Assembly: GCA_027487905.1 (NCBI GenBank) | Contig: JAIYCR010000081.1 | Coordinates: 19,584 to 83,583, forward strand | Direction of reading: 5' to 3' | Origin: Rubrivivax sp. | GTDB taxonomy: Bacteria > Pseudomonadota > Gammaproteobacteria > Burkholderiales > Burkholderiaceae_C | Length of the DNA: 64,000 bases | Shown: one piece after another, positions 6,912 through 15,546 of the stretch | How the letters are laid out: the number at the start of each line of letters is the position of its first letter | Position numbering within the stretch: position 1 is the stretch's first letter | Translations under genes and position numbers: made by a program | The notes under the pieces: generated by a model | Told to the model about the DNA's origin: nothing | The model's database searches: none | The model's input: the letters and a program-made list of their open reading frames with translations, nothing else

Positions 6912-9900
6912 CGGGTGTTCTCCGGCGTCGCGCCGGGCTGGGTCAGGGCCGCCGTGGCGGGTGGGGTGGTGGGTCGGGTGGCGGGTGCCTGGGTGGAGCC
7001 GCTGGTGGACCGGGCGGAAGGGGCGGAAGGGGCGACCCCGGACGCCGTGGCCGCGCGGGCGAGCCGCTGGTTGAGCTCGGCGACCCAGCGCCGCACTGTG
7101 GGGGCCTCGGCCGGCGCGAGCGAGGCGTAGCGCTCGTAGAGCTCGACGGCACCCTTGGCCTCGTTCAGGTAGAGGTCCTTCAGGATGGCCAGGTTGAGCA
7201 GGGCCGGTGCCAGGTCGGGCCGCAGTTGCAGCGAACGCTCATAGGCACTGCGGGCTGCGGCGAACCGGCCGTCCTGGCGCTGCGCCAGGCCCAGGCGCGC
7301 CCAGGCCTGCGGGTCGTCCGGCGAGGCACGGGCCGCACGCTCCAGCGCGGCCACCCGCTCGCTGCGCTGCAAGGCGGTTTCGCCGGCGGGCGCTGCATCG
7401 CCCTGCTCGGCCTTGCCCCAGCGAACCGGCTTCAGGCTGGCCAGGGCCGCCAGGCTGGCCCGCACGCCATCGTCATAAACGCCCTGGGAAGCCCGGGCGG
7501 CGTTGGCCTCGTGCAATGCGATTGCCTTCTCCTCGAAGGGGAAAGCCTGCTCCTCGAGCATCACCTGGTACTGCTCGAGAGCGGCGGCGCCCAGGCCGCG
7601 GGGCCGCTGGGATGCCAGCATCGCGCGGCCGAAATCCAGGTAGAGCGACGCGGTGCGCTGGGTGACCTCGGTGGTGAGCTCCGGCCCCGGGGCTTCGGCC
7701 GACACCGCCGCATAGGTGTCGAGCACGGCTTGCAGCCGCTGCTGCTTGAGCGCGAGCTGGCGCTGAAGCGGCTCGACCAAGGCCACCTGGCGGTAGGCCC
7801 GGACCTGCGGCTCGGCCAGCTCCAGCCGGGCGAGGCCCGCGATCGAGTGGCTGCGCTCAGAGCGGGGCTCGCCACTGGCCGCCGTGCCGTCTGCCTGGAC
7901 GATGTCGCGCAGAAGCGCCTGCAAGCGCTCGGCAGGTGCAGCGCCGGACGCCGGCTGCGGCTGCGGCCGCGGCGGTGTCGCCGGGGTCGCCGACCGGCCC
8001 GTCGGACGCCGGGAGGACGCTGCCGATGAAGCCGACGTGGAAGCCGATGTGGAAACCGACGTTGAAGCTGACGTCGAAGCCACCAGGTCGGCAGTCAGCA
8101 GCGTGGCATCGCTTCGCAGCAGCTGGAAGAGCCGCCAGCGTGCGGCCTGGGCCGCATCCAGCGGCTGCGGGTGCTGGCGCACCTGCCGGTCGAGCGTGCG
8201 GGCGGCCGCGCGCAGGTCGCCGCTGCGCTCGTGCAGTTCCCCGGCCTGCTGCAAGGCACTGAGCGACACCGCCTCTCGGCTGCCGCTGGCCGCCTGCACC
8301 GCCGCCTCGGAAGGCGCGTCGGCCAGGCGCTCGAACTCCAGCGCGGCAGCGCGCCACTGGCCGCGCTCCAGCTGAACCAGCGCCAGCCGCGCCGGCAGCT
8401 CGGACTGCAGCGGGTGTTGCGGATGCTCTCGCCTGAATGCCTCCAGCGCGAGCGCCGCGCCCTCCCAGTCCCGGCGTTCGATGCGGACGGCCGCCGCGTC
8501 GAAGCGCGCGGTCGCTGCCACGGAGGTCCCGGGCGACACCGCGACGACCCGCTCGAAATGACCAAGCGCCTCCGCGGCGCGGCCGGCCGCACGGGCCGCC
8601 TCGCCCTGCCGGTAGATGGCTGCGGCGATCCGCTCGTCAAGTTCGCTCTGGCGGGCCGAAGCAGCAGGCGCTGCGATGGCTCCGGGGGAAGCAGTGGCTT
8701 GCAGCGCAGCCTGGAAAGCGGACTCGGCCGCGGCGTAGTCGCGCTGCTCGAAGGCCGCCTGCCCCAGCACGCGAAGCGCCACCTGCCTTTGCTCGGCGGT
8801 GGGCCCGGGCGTTCCGCCCAGCGCCTGTCGGGCGACGCGGCTGGCACCTTCGACATCGCCTTGCCGCATCAGCCGGTCGGAGGCGTCGGTCAGCACCGCG
8901 GTGGCCCGCGCATCGCCGGGGAAGGTGGTGGCAAAGCGCACCGCGGTGGCCGTGGCCAGGCGCTGGGCATCCGCGCCCGCCGGGGCGGTGCTGGCAGTCG
9001 TCGCGGGCGCAGCGTCGGCTGCACCGGCCACGCTGCGCCGAGCGAGCACCGCCGCGTAGCCGGCCTCCGCGCTTCGGGCGTGGGTCGGATAGCCGTAGGC
9101 CACGCGCTCGTAGGCCTCGGCCGCGTCCGCCACGCGTTGTTCTTCGGCCAGCAGTTCGGCCATCAGGAAGTGGCGCTCGGGGGTCTGCGTGGCCTTGGGG
9201 AAGGCCTCGATGAAGGCCGCGTACCACCGCAGCGCCTGCTCGGCGTCGGCACTCGCCGCTTCGCGCCGGCCCGCCGCGCGGGCCTGCTGTGCGGACGCGT
9301 GATGGAAGCGGGCGAGCTCGTCCAGGTGACGCTGCAGGTCCGGGGCGAGGCGGCTCCAGGCGTCGGGACGCGACCGGCGGAAATCGCTGGTCGCCCCATA
9401 GCGGGTCGCATAGTCGCGGCGGGCCTGCAGGGCCTGGCGCGTGAACCCGGCCTCGTCCTGGATGGCGATCACGCGCTCGAGCAGCCCAGGGGCCTGGGGG
9501 TGCTGCGGCTGCGAGCCGGCGAAGGCGGCGAAGGTGTCGGCGGCGTCCTGGATGCGCTGCTGGCGCAGGTAGAGCTCGCCGAGCTCGCGGTAGACCCGCG
9601 GCTCGTAGGCCTTGCGTTCTGGCCGGTCGATGTAAGGGCCGATGGCCGTGGCGCCACCCAGGCTGGCCAGGCTGATGCTCGTCACCCGCAGCGTGTCCTC
9701 GACGAGCTCGCGGTCCCCTCGGCTCAGGCCGGCGAGGTCTGGATCGATGTCCGCGCGGGTGTCGCCCGGCGTGCGGGCCGCGGCCTGCGGCGCCTCGCGG
9801 GCATCGGGCCCTGCCAGCAGCCTGGCATCGAGGACACCGAAGAAGGCCTGCAGCGCCTCGGCGGGCCGCGATTGCTTGAACTGCGACCAGCCCAGCATGT

Positions 9901-10672
9901 AGAGCGCCCGCTCCCTCAGCGCCCGCTCCGGTGGGCTGGCCGGACCCGGCTGTCCCCTGGGTGCCGGCGCCTGCGCAGGGGACTGTGTCTGCGCAGGGGC
10001 CGGGGCGGACCCTTCGACGGACGCCGCGCCGGCGGAGCGCAGCACCTGCGAATAGGCCGCCTCGGCCGGCCCGTAGCGCTGTTGCGCGAAGAGCATCTCA
10101 CCGCGTCTGAACTGGGCCTCGCCCCAGTGGCGGCTTGCAGGGTGTTCACTCGCCAGCCGGTCAAGGGTGCCCAGGGCGGCGCCCAGGTCGCCGCTCAGCT
10201 CCTGGGCCCGGGCGAGCTGGTAGAGCACCCGGTCGTTGCCGGGGTCCCGGGGGTAGGCCTGCAGTCGCTGCTGGTAATGCGAGAGGGCGGGCGCGAGGGC
10301 GGTGCGGGCGTCGATCGAGGCCGGGTCTGCCGCCTCCGCCCGCTCGAGCTCGAGGTCGCCCAGCCGGCGCAGGGCCTCGGCACGGGAGCGCGCCTGTCCG
10401 GCCGCAGGCGCGGCGGCAAGGTAGTCCCGGTAGGCCTGGATCGCCTGCGCTTCGGTGCTCGCCACGGGGCGCTGAAGATCCACTTCCACCGTGCGCGCGA
10501 ACAGGGTGGCCAGCGTGGGCTCGTTGTCCGGGGAGGAGGGTTTGCGCAGGCCGGAACAGGCGCAGAGCGCTGCGACGGCCACCAGCAGCAGGGGCAGCCG
10601 GGTCAGCGCACAGCCAGGCGTGACGGCGGGCGCGCCGGCTAGCGCACAGCGGGGGTCAGCGGGGGGCCGCAT
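6908..10672 (-). CDS. Large TPR-repeat lipoprotein (1254 residues)
   Basis: A 1254-residue protein with a hydrophobic N-terminal segment and a lipobox-like ALCAC site (Cys39), so likely an outer-membrane-anchored periplasmic lipoprotein. Nearly all of the rest is alpha-helical with repeated A/L-rich helix pairs typical of tetratricopeptide repeats (for example YQLARAQELSGDLGAALGTL and the C-terminal WARLGLAQRQDGRFAAARSA). A Ser/Thr/Ala repeat linker (STSASTSVSTSAS) lies near residues 870-900. TPR scaffolds of this kind hold envelope machines together. The gene overlaps the upstream TPR gene by 17 bp and the downstream gene by 4 bp. A GTG at 10624 is an alternative start. Confidence 0.85.
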   Translation of the reverse strand: MRPPADPRCALAGAPAVTPGCALTRLPLLLVAVAALCACSGLRKPSSPDNEPTLATLFARTVEVDLQRPVASTEAQAIQAYRDYLAAAPAAGQARSRAEALRRLGDLELERAEAADPASIDARTALAPALSHYQQRLQAYPRDPGNDRVLYQLARAQELSGDLGAALGTLDRLASEHPASRHWGEAQFRRGEMLFAQQRYGPAEAAYSQVLRSAGAASVEGSAPAPAQTQSPAQAPAPRGQPGPASPPERALRERALYMLGWSQFKQSRPAEALQAFFGVLDARLLAGPDAREAPQAAARTPGDTRADIDPDLAGLSRGDRELVEDTLRVTSISLASLGGATAIGPYIDRPERKAYEPRVYRELGELYLRQQRIQDAADTFAAFAGSQPQHPQAPGLLERVIAIQDEAGFTRQALQARRDYATRYGATSDFRRSRPDAWSRLAPDLQRHLDELARFHHASAQQARAAGRREAASADAEQALRWYAAFIEAFPKATQTPERHFLMAELLAEEQRVADAAEAYERVAYGYPTHARSAEAGYAAVLARRSVAGAADAAPATTASTAPAGADAQRLATATAVRFATTFPGDARATAVLTDASDRLMRQGDVEGASRVARQALGGTPGPTAEQRQVALRVLGQAAFEQRDYAAAESAFQAALQATASPGAIAAPAASARQSELDERIAAAIYRQGEAARAAGRAAEALGHFERVVAVSPGTSVAATARFDAAAVRIERRDWEGAALALEAFRREHPQHPLQSELPARLALVQLERGQWRAAALEFERLADAPSEAAVQAASGSREAVSLSALQQAGELHERSGDLRAAARTLDRQVRQHPQPLDAAQAARWRLFQLLRSDATLLTADLVASTSASTSVSTSASTSASSAASSRRPTGRSATPATPPRPQPQPASGAAPAERLQALLRDIVQADGTAASGEPRSERSHSIAGLARLELAEPQVRAYRQVALVEPLQRQLALKQQRLQAVLDTYAAVSAEAPGPELTTEVTQRTASLYLDFGRAMLASQRPRGLGAAALEQYQVMLEEQAFPFEEKAIALHEANAARASQGVYDDGVRASLAALASLKPVRWGKAEQGDAAPAGETALQRSERVAALERAARASPDDPQAWARLGLAQRQDGRFAAARSAYERSLQLRPDLAPALLNLAILKDLYLNEAKGAVELYERYASLAPAEAPTVRRWVAELNQRLARAATASGVAPSAPSARSTSGSTQAPATRPTTPPATAALTQPGATPENTR

Positions 10673-12875
10673 CGGAGGGGCCTGGCATCTGGGTGGTGGG
10701 GCGTGTCACGGCGTTCGCGGGTGGGACGGCCGCGGGTGCTGCCGCCGGCGACGCCGAAGCCGTGGCAGATGCGCTGAGCGACCGGTCGTGCAGCTGTGCG
10801 AGGGCAAAGCGGGCGTGTTCGGCGTAGACCTGCAGACGCGCCTTCTGCTGCTCCAGCGCCGACACCGCCAGGGCCTGGACCGCCTGCTGCTGCTCCAAGG
10901 CTGCAGCGGCAACCGGGGCCTGAAGGGCTGCGATCCGTGCCTGGAGCCCTTCGATGCGCGCGGCAAAGGCATCCTGCCGTGCGGGCTCGTCGCGCTGCGC
11001 CGCCCTGATGGCCTCGGCGCGGCTGCCGGCCGCGGTCAGTGACGCGTCGGTCGCGGCCAGCGCCTTGCGGGCGGTCCACAGACGCTCGGGCAGCGCACGC
11101 GCCAGGGTCCAGTCCAGCGCCCCTTCCACCCGGTCCAGCCGTTGCGCCGCGTCGGGCGGCGCGGAGAGGGCCTCGCCGGCCGGGGCCGAGAAGCCGCCGT
11201 TCTCCAGCCGCAGGCGCTCGAGCGTGGCGCGCGATCGTTGCACCAGGCCGCGCAGCGCGGCCTCGCGCTCGCTGGCGAAGGCGCGTCCATCGGCCGCCTC
11301 CTGCGCGGCGAGCAGTTCGGCCGCCAGCGCGTCGCGCTGCCGGCCAAGGCCCTCCAGCGTGCTGCTGGAAGTGCCGGGTGCGAAGGAAGCGCCGGTGGCG
11401 GTCGGCACGCTGCGCGCCAGCGCCGCCTGCAGCGCCGGCAATCGGGCTTCATGGACGTCCTTGCGGTGGGCCAGCATGTCCCGGTAGCTGCCCAGCGCCT
11501 GCTGCCAGCGGTCCAGGTTGGCGGCCAGGAAGCGCAGGTCGCGCAGGCTGGTCAGGGCCTGGTGGAACTCATGCCCGGCCAGCAGCGGCACCAGTTGCGC
11601 GGGGTGCGGCAGATCGGGCAGCCGCTGCGGCAGCGCAGACGGAATCAGCCCCCGGGCGTTGGCCTCGTTGGCGCGGACGAGCGAGGTGCCGACGGTGGGG
11701 CCGGCGGGGGTGAGCGTGATCAGGCTCGAAGGCGCTGCGCCACCATCGGTGCGCTCCAGCAGCGCGTCGACCAGGCTGCCCGCCTGAACCGCGGCGATGG
11801 ACGCGTCCAGGGCCGTCTGCTCCAGGGCATAGGCCTGCAGCGCCTGCTGGTAGTCCTGCAGGGCCTGACCGAAGGCGCCCAGCGAGGCCAGCGCATGGGG
11901 CACGGCCAGCCGGGCCTCCAGCACGGCGGCGTCGCTGCCACCGCGTGACCGCAGCTCGGTCCAGGGCACCAGCGCCGAGCGCGGATCGTCCAGCGCGTCG
12001 GCGGCCCAGCCGAAGCCCAGCAGCGCAGCCGGTGCGTCCAGGGACTGCAGGCGAACGCGCTGCAGGTGCGCGCGGGCCTCGCGCGGCGCGCCCTCCCGCA
12101 GCGCGGTGAAACCCAGGGCCAGGTTGGCCTTGTCGCGCAGCGCACGGGCTTCCTCGTCGGCCGCCGGCGCCTCGCCGAGTTCGCGCAGCAGCGCAGCGCC
12201 CTGCGCCGAACGGCCGGCTCGCAGCAGCGCCACGCCCAGGTTGAAGCGCAGGTAGCGGCTGGCGGCCAGTGAAGGCCGTTCACGCGCTGCCTGCAGCGCC
12301 TGCGCGGCGGCGGCTGCATCCCCCCGGGCGAGCAGCAGCTGACCCTGCAGCAGCTGCCGGTCTTCCTCCAGTTCTCCCGGCAGGGCCGGACCGACCCGAT
12401 CCAGCGCGGCCTGTGCATCGTCCAGCAGGCCGCGCTGCTGGCGCAGACGCGCCATGAAGAACCAGGCCCGGTCCCGCACCGAAGGTGCAGCCCCGGTGGC
12501 GGCCAGGCGGTCGAAGATGGCTCCGGCCTCCCGGTGCAGGCCATAACCCAGCAGCAGGCCGCCGCGCAGCAGCTCGGCCTCGTCGTCGTGCGGAGCTGTG
12601 CGGCGCAACTGCTGCGAGGCGAGCAGGCCGCTCAAGGCGCTGAAGTGCTGCCCCTGGTAGAAAAGGAAGAGCGCGTCGCCATAGTGCGGTGAGCGCACCG
12701 GGCCCGCCGGCGCGCCGGCGGCCGGGGAGGGCGCTGCCGCCTGCACGCTCAGGGCCAGCGCCGCGCCACCGGCCAGCAGCATCGCCCGCAGGCGGCGTGG
12801 CCGTGCGGCCACGGCCCGCGGGGGCTCGAGCGGCGGGGCCAGGGCGCACCGGCGCTGCAAGGCCCTCACTCCCAC
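10656..12875 (-). CDS. TPR-repeat periplasmic protein
   Basis: A 739-residue protein with an N-terminal signal peptide (RPRRLRAMLLAGGAALALSVQAAA). TPR-like helical repeats span about residues 60-370 (GDALFLFYQGQHFSALSGLL, LRFNLGVALLRAGRSAQGAA, QALQDYQQALQAYALEQTAL). A long, mainly helical and possibly coiled-coil part (about 420-690) ends in a short Ala/Pro-rich tail. It is probably a periplasmic scaffold partner of the larger TPR lipoprotein that follows it. The start at 12875 overlaps the previous gene by 10 bp; an in-frame ATG at 12782, directly before the hydrophobic core, is an alternative. Confidence 0.85.
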   Translation of the reverse strand: MGVRALQRRCALAPPLEPPRAVAARPRRLRAMLLAGGAALALSVQAAAPSPAAGAPAGPVRSPHYGDALFLFYQGQHFSALSGLLASQQLRRTAPHDDEAELLRGGLLLGYGLHREAGAIFDRLAATGAAPSVRDRAWFFMARLRQQRGLLDDAQAALDRVGPALPGELEEDRQLLQGQLLLARGDAAAAAQALQAARERPSLAASRYLRFNLGVALLRAGRSAQGAALLRELGEAPAADEEARALRDKANLALGFTALREGAPREARAHLQRVRLQSLDAPAALLGFGWAADALDDPRSALVPWTELRSRGGSDAAVLEARLAVPHALASLGAFGQALQDYQQALQAYALEQTALDASIAAVQAGSLVDALLERTDGGAAPSSLITLTPAGPTVGTSLVRANEANARGLIPSALPQRLPDLPHPAQLVPLLAGHEFHQALTSLRDLRFLAANLDRWQQALGSYRDMLAHRKDVHEARLPALQAALARSVPTATGASFAPGTSSSTLEGLGRQRDALAAELLAAQEAADGRAFASEREAALRGLVQRSRATLERLRLENGGFSAPAGEALSAPPDAAQRLDRVEGALDWTLARALPERLWTARKALAATDASLTAAGSRAEAIRAAQRDEPARQDAFAARIEGLQARIAALQAPVAAAALEQQQAVQALAVSALEQQKARLQVYAEHARFALAQLHDRSLSASATASASPAAAPAAVPPANAVTRPTTQMPGPSDAAPR

Positions 12876-13540
12876 ACCTTCACCTTGAACTCCGGCTGCA
12901 GCTTGCCGGTGCTGTCCTCGATGCGCAGTTCCACGTAGCGGGGCCCGGCGGCCTTGTCGATCTGCAGCGTGGTCGCGCGCTTGTAGTCGCGTTCGTGCGG
13001 ACCTTGTCCGGTGAAGAAGGCGGTGAGCTCGTGCCGACCGGTGCGCAGGTTGCCCAGGTAGAGGCGCTGCACGCCGCCGCGGTGCAGCGCGGCCACCTCC
13101 AGCGGGGTGTAGAGGTGGTTGGCCACGATGCGGTCGCCCAGGCGCAGCTGCACCGACTCCAGGCCGAAGAGCTTGCCCACGTCCATCGACACGAACACGG
13201 CCACCTGGGTGCTGGCCGGGAAGAGCAGTTCCTCCTCGAGCACCAGCAGGTCGCGGTTGAGCTGGATGACGCTGGACTTCAGCGCCTCGATGCGCGCGTC
13301 CAGCGCGCCTGCGGGCTGCGACGCAGCCGAGGCCGCAGCGGCAGGAACGGAAGGGGCCGTGGGAGGGGATGCAGCGGTCGTCGCCAGCGTTCCGGCTGGC
13401 ACCACGGCAGGCGCCTGGGCCAGCGCGCGCGACGGGACCAGGGCCATCGTCAAGGACATCGCCAAGGACATCGCAAGGGACATCGCCATCGCCGGCATGC
13501 CGGGCCGGCCGCGCAGGCCTCGCAGGGGTTCGATCATCAT
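12866..13540 (-). CDS. Exported hypothetical protein with repeat-built signal peptide
   Basis: A 224-residue protein starting MMIEPLRG, with a signal peptide made of tandem SLAM units (MAMSLAMSLAMSLTMALV) ending at ALAQA. After an Ala/Pro-rich linker comes a helical segment (RIEALKSSVIQLNRDLLVLEEE). A beta-rich C-terminal domain follows, with VAVFVSMDVG, RLYLGNLRTGRHELTAFFTG and a terminal FKVKVWE. The shape suggests a periplasmic adaptor or immunoglobulin-like protein; no family is recognised. It sits between DUF3570 (10 bp upstream) and the TPR genes (10 bp overlap), so it is probably part of the same machine. Several in-frame ATGs in the repeat make the exact start uncertain. Confidence 0.72.
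   Translation of the reverse strand: MMIEPLRGLRGRPGMPAMAMSLAMSLAMSLTMALVPSRALAQAPAVVPAGTLATTAASPPTAPSVPAAAASAASQPAGALDARIEALKSSVIQLNRDLLVLEEELLFPASTQVAVFVSMDVGKLFGLESVQLRLGDRIVANHLYTPLEVAALHRGGVQRLYLGNLRTGRHELTAFFTGQGPHERDYKRATTLQIDKAAGPRYVELRIEDSTGKLQPEFKVKVWE
13446..13493. repeat. 12-bp tandem repeat inside a signal peptide
   Basis: Four imperfect copies of a 12-bp unit (CATCGCCAAGGA on the plus strand) lie at 13446, 13458, 13470 and 13482. On the coding strand each full unit reads Ser-Leu-Ala-Met. Because the period is a multiple of three, copy-number change would alter signal-peptide length without a frameshift. Confidence 0.75.
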
Positions 13541-13550
13541 CGACTCCGAC

Positions 13551-14732
13551 TCAGAAGGTCGCGGACACATAGGCCTGCAGCACATGGGCCCGGTAGCGGT
13601 AGGCCTGGCCGGTGCGCAGGTCGGTGAAGTCGCGGTAGGACAGGTTCATCAGTTCGTAGGCGCCGTTCAGGCTGACGTCCAGCGCCTGCGCGACGCGGCC
13701 GTAGCGCCAGCTCAGCTTGCCGGCCAGCGACAGGTTGGTGAAGGTGGACAGCTGCCGGTTGCGCGACAGGTAGAGCGTGTCCGCGCTGGCGTTGTCGCTG
13801 TAGAAAAGCGCCCGGCCCTGGCGGTAGCTGCGCAGGTGCGCATCGGCCAGCAGGCGATCGCCGAACCAGCGCGTGTAGCCGACCTGGGCGGTGTGGGCCT
13901 TGATGGCCCAGGTGTCCCAGAAGTAGCGGTATTCGGCCTTGAAGGCGTCGCGCGAACCGAGGTCGTAGGCGGTGGACAGGCGAACGGCCCGGCTGGTGCG
14001 GGTGCGCGGATGGCGCTCGGGCACCGTGGCGCCGAACACCCGGGCCGCGCGGTAGGGGCTGCCCAGGTAGCCGCTGTCGGCCACGGCCTCGAAGTTCAGG
14101 CTCGCCAGCCACCGGGTGCTCAGGATCTGCGTGGCCCCCAGCCGGTATTGCCAGTGGCGGGCCTGGTCGAAGAAGCCGATGTCCTTGCGGCCCACGTCGT
14201 CCACCGCGCGGGTGAAGCCCATGGCCACGGTGGTCATGCCGCCGTAGACCTCCTGGGTCAGGTCCACGCTCACCGCGTTGGCCACGTAGTCGGGCTCGCG
14301 GCTGCTGCTGGTGGAAACGCTGAGCAGCGCATCGCGCACCGCCCAGTCGGCCCCGAGTTCATAGACCTGCCGGGTCTCGCGGTAGGGGCTGGCGGTGGTG
14401 ACGACGTCGATGGACGCATTGCTCACCGCGTCCACATACCAGCTGCCCGACAGCGACACCCGGTCGGCCACGTTGCGGCGCACCAGCAGGGCCGGCCCCT
14501 GGGCGGTGACGCCGCCGCCCTTGTAGAGGTGGTAGGTGCCCTCCGCACGGTTCTCCGGCAGGTCGATCGCCCGCGCGCCCCCGGGCAGCAGCAGCGTGGC
14601 CAGCGCCGACAGCGCCGAGGCCACCGCGCCCGCCGCTGCGGCGAGCCGCCGGCTGGCGCCGGCCGCAGGGGACAGCTGTCTGCCCGCCACGGGTGCGTCA
14701 GTTGCAGCCACAGCCGCCTCCCTGCACGCCAT
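13551..14732 (-). CDS. DUF3570 outer-membrane beta-barrel protein
   Basis: A 393-residue protein of the DUF3570 family. After a long hydrophobic signal region, the mature N-terminus carries the family hallmark IDLPENRAEGTYHLYKGGGV followed by NVADRVSLSGSWYVDAVSNA. The rest is a run of alternating polar/apolar strands ending in an aromatic residue (YVSATF), typical of an outer-membrane barrel. From memory, DUF3570 genes are often found beside DUF4266, TlpA-like and ApbE genes, as here; the function is unknown. The start overlaps the DUF4266 gene by 35 bp. Confidence 0.88.
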   Translation of the reverse strand: MACREAAVAATDAPVAGRQLSPAAGASRRLAAAAGAVASALSALATLLLPGGARAIDLPENRAEGTYHLYKGGGVTAQGPALLVRRNVADRVSLSGSWYVDAVSNASIDVVTTASPYRETRQVYELGADWAVRDALLSVSTSSSREPDYVANAVSVDLTQEVYGGMTTVAMGFTRAVDDVGRKDIGFFDQARHWQYRLGATQILSTRWLASLNFEAVADSGYLGSPYRAARVFGATVPERHPRTRTSRAVRLSTAYDLGSRDAFKAEYRYFWDTWAIKAHTAQVGYTRWFGDRLLADAHLRSYRQGRALFYSDNASADTLYLSRNRQLSTFTNLSLAGKLSWRYGRVAQALDVSLNGAYELMNLSYRDFTDLRTGQAYRYRAHVLQAYVSATF

Positions 14733-14985
14733 TGGCTCCTCGGGCGGCTTCGCGCACGGTCAGCACATGCTCGCGGTGCCGCGAGGCGGACGCATCGCGC
14801 AGCGGCTTCATCATCGGATCGGCCAGGCGCTCGCGTTCGTAGGGTCGCACCCAGGGCTCGGGCAGGCTGGGCAGCATCGAGCAGCCGCCGAGCAGCAGCA
14901 GGCCGCAGGCGAAGCCGACACGCACGACGCCTGAGGCGCCAGGGGCGTGCGCGGCACTGGCGCGAACCGGCGGATGCGATCTCAT
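14698..14985 (-). CDS. DUF4266 small lipoprotein with C-terminal CGCN
   Basis: A 95-residue lipoprotein with a signal sequence and the lipobox LLGGCS (Cys about 35). The DUF4266 core is PEPWVRPYERERLADPMMKP, and the protein ends in GGGCGCN. The paired cysteines at the extreme C-terminus are a conserved-looking feature that could bind a metal or exchange disulfides. The adjacent gene encodes a TlpA thiol-disulfide protein, which would fit the latter. The ATG overlaps the TlpA stop by one base (ATGA arrangement at 14985), and the end overlaps DUF3570 by 35 bp. Confidence 0.87.
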   Translation of the reverse strand: MRSHPPVRASAAHAPGASGVVRVGFACGLLLLGGCSMLPSLPEPWVRPYERERLADPMMKPLRDASASRHREHVLTVREAARGANGVQGGGCGCN

Positions 14986-15515
14986 CAGGCCTCCTTGAGA
15001 AGGTCGCGGACCTGCTGCGCGTACAGCGCTTCCACCCCTTCGCGGTAGCCCCGGTGAACCTGGCGCAGGCCACCGTCGCGGTCGATGAGCATCGTCGACG
15101 GCATGGTGCGCAGGTCGTAGAGCCGGCTCACCGCCTTGTCGCTGTCGAAGAGGATGGGAAAGCCCAGCTGCAGCCGCGTGGCCAGTTCCAACGCGCGGGC
15201 GGGCTCGTCGTCCACGCTCACGCCGAGCAGCAGGAAGCCCGCCGCGCGGTACTGCTCGTGCAGGCGCTGCAGATGGGGCAGCTCGACGCGGCAGGGCGTG
15301 CACCAGGTGGCCCAGAAATTCACCATCACCACCCGGCCCCGCTGCTCGGCCAGCCGCAGGTTGCGTCCGTCACCGGTGCGCAGCGTGAAATCGGGCGCTG
15401 CACGACCCGGGGACAGGGCGGCTCGGGCCGGGGCGGCCAGGCCGGCGCACACCGACACGGCGGTGGTGCCCAGGCGCAGCAGCAGGCGGCGTTCGGCGAG
15501 GGATGGCGGGCGCAT
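14985..15515 (-). CDS. TlpA family thiol:disulfide oxidoreductase
   Basis: A 176-residue exported thioredoxin-like protein. It has an N-terminal signal (RRLLLRLGTTAVSVCAGLAA), then APDFTLRTGDG. The active site is WATWCTPC (Cys72 and Cys75) and the cis-Pro region is TMPSTMLID. TlpA/ResA proteins reduce disulfides in the periplasm, for example in apocytochrome c maturation or copper handling. Here it lies among haem-motif and CGCN proteins, so keeping those cysteines reduced is a likely job. The start at 15515 has a GGAG about 8 nt upstream; a start nine codons earlier (15542) is possible. Confidence 0.9.
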   Translation of the reverse strand: MRPPSLAERRLLLRLGTTAVSVCAGLAAPARAALSPGRAAPDFTLRTGDGRNLRLAEQRGRVVMVNFWATWCTPCRVELPHLQRLHEQYRAAGFLLLGVSVDDEPARALELATRLQLGFPILFDSDKAVSRLYDLRTMPSTMLIDRDGGLRQVHRGYREGVEALYAQQVRDLLKEA

Positions 15516-15546
15516 GGCCGGCTCCGGCGAAGAGGAAGGCAAGGCC

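Noticed and set aside
8171..10642. Long plus-strand open frame (over 800 codons) opposite the TPR lipoprotein gene
   Set aside because: Composition is Arg/Gly/Leu-rich with no domain or start context; it mirrors the real gene in very GC-rich DNA where stops are rare.
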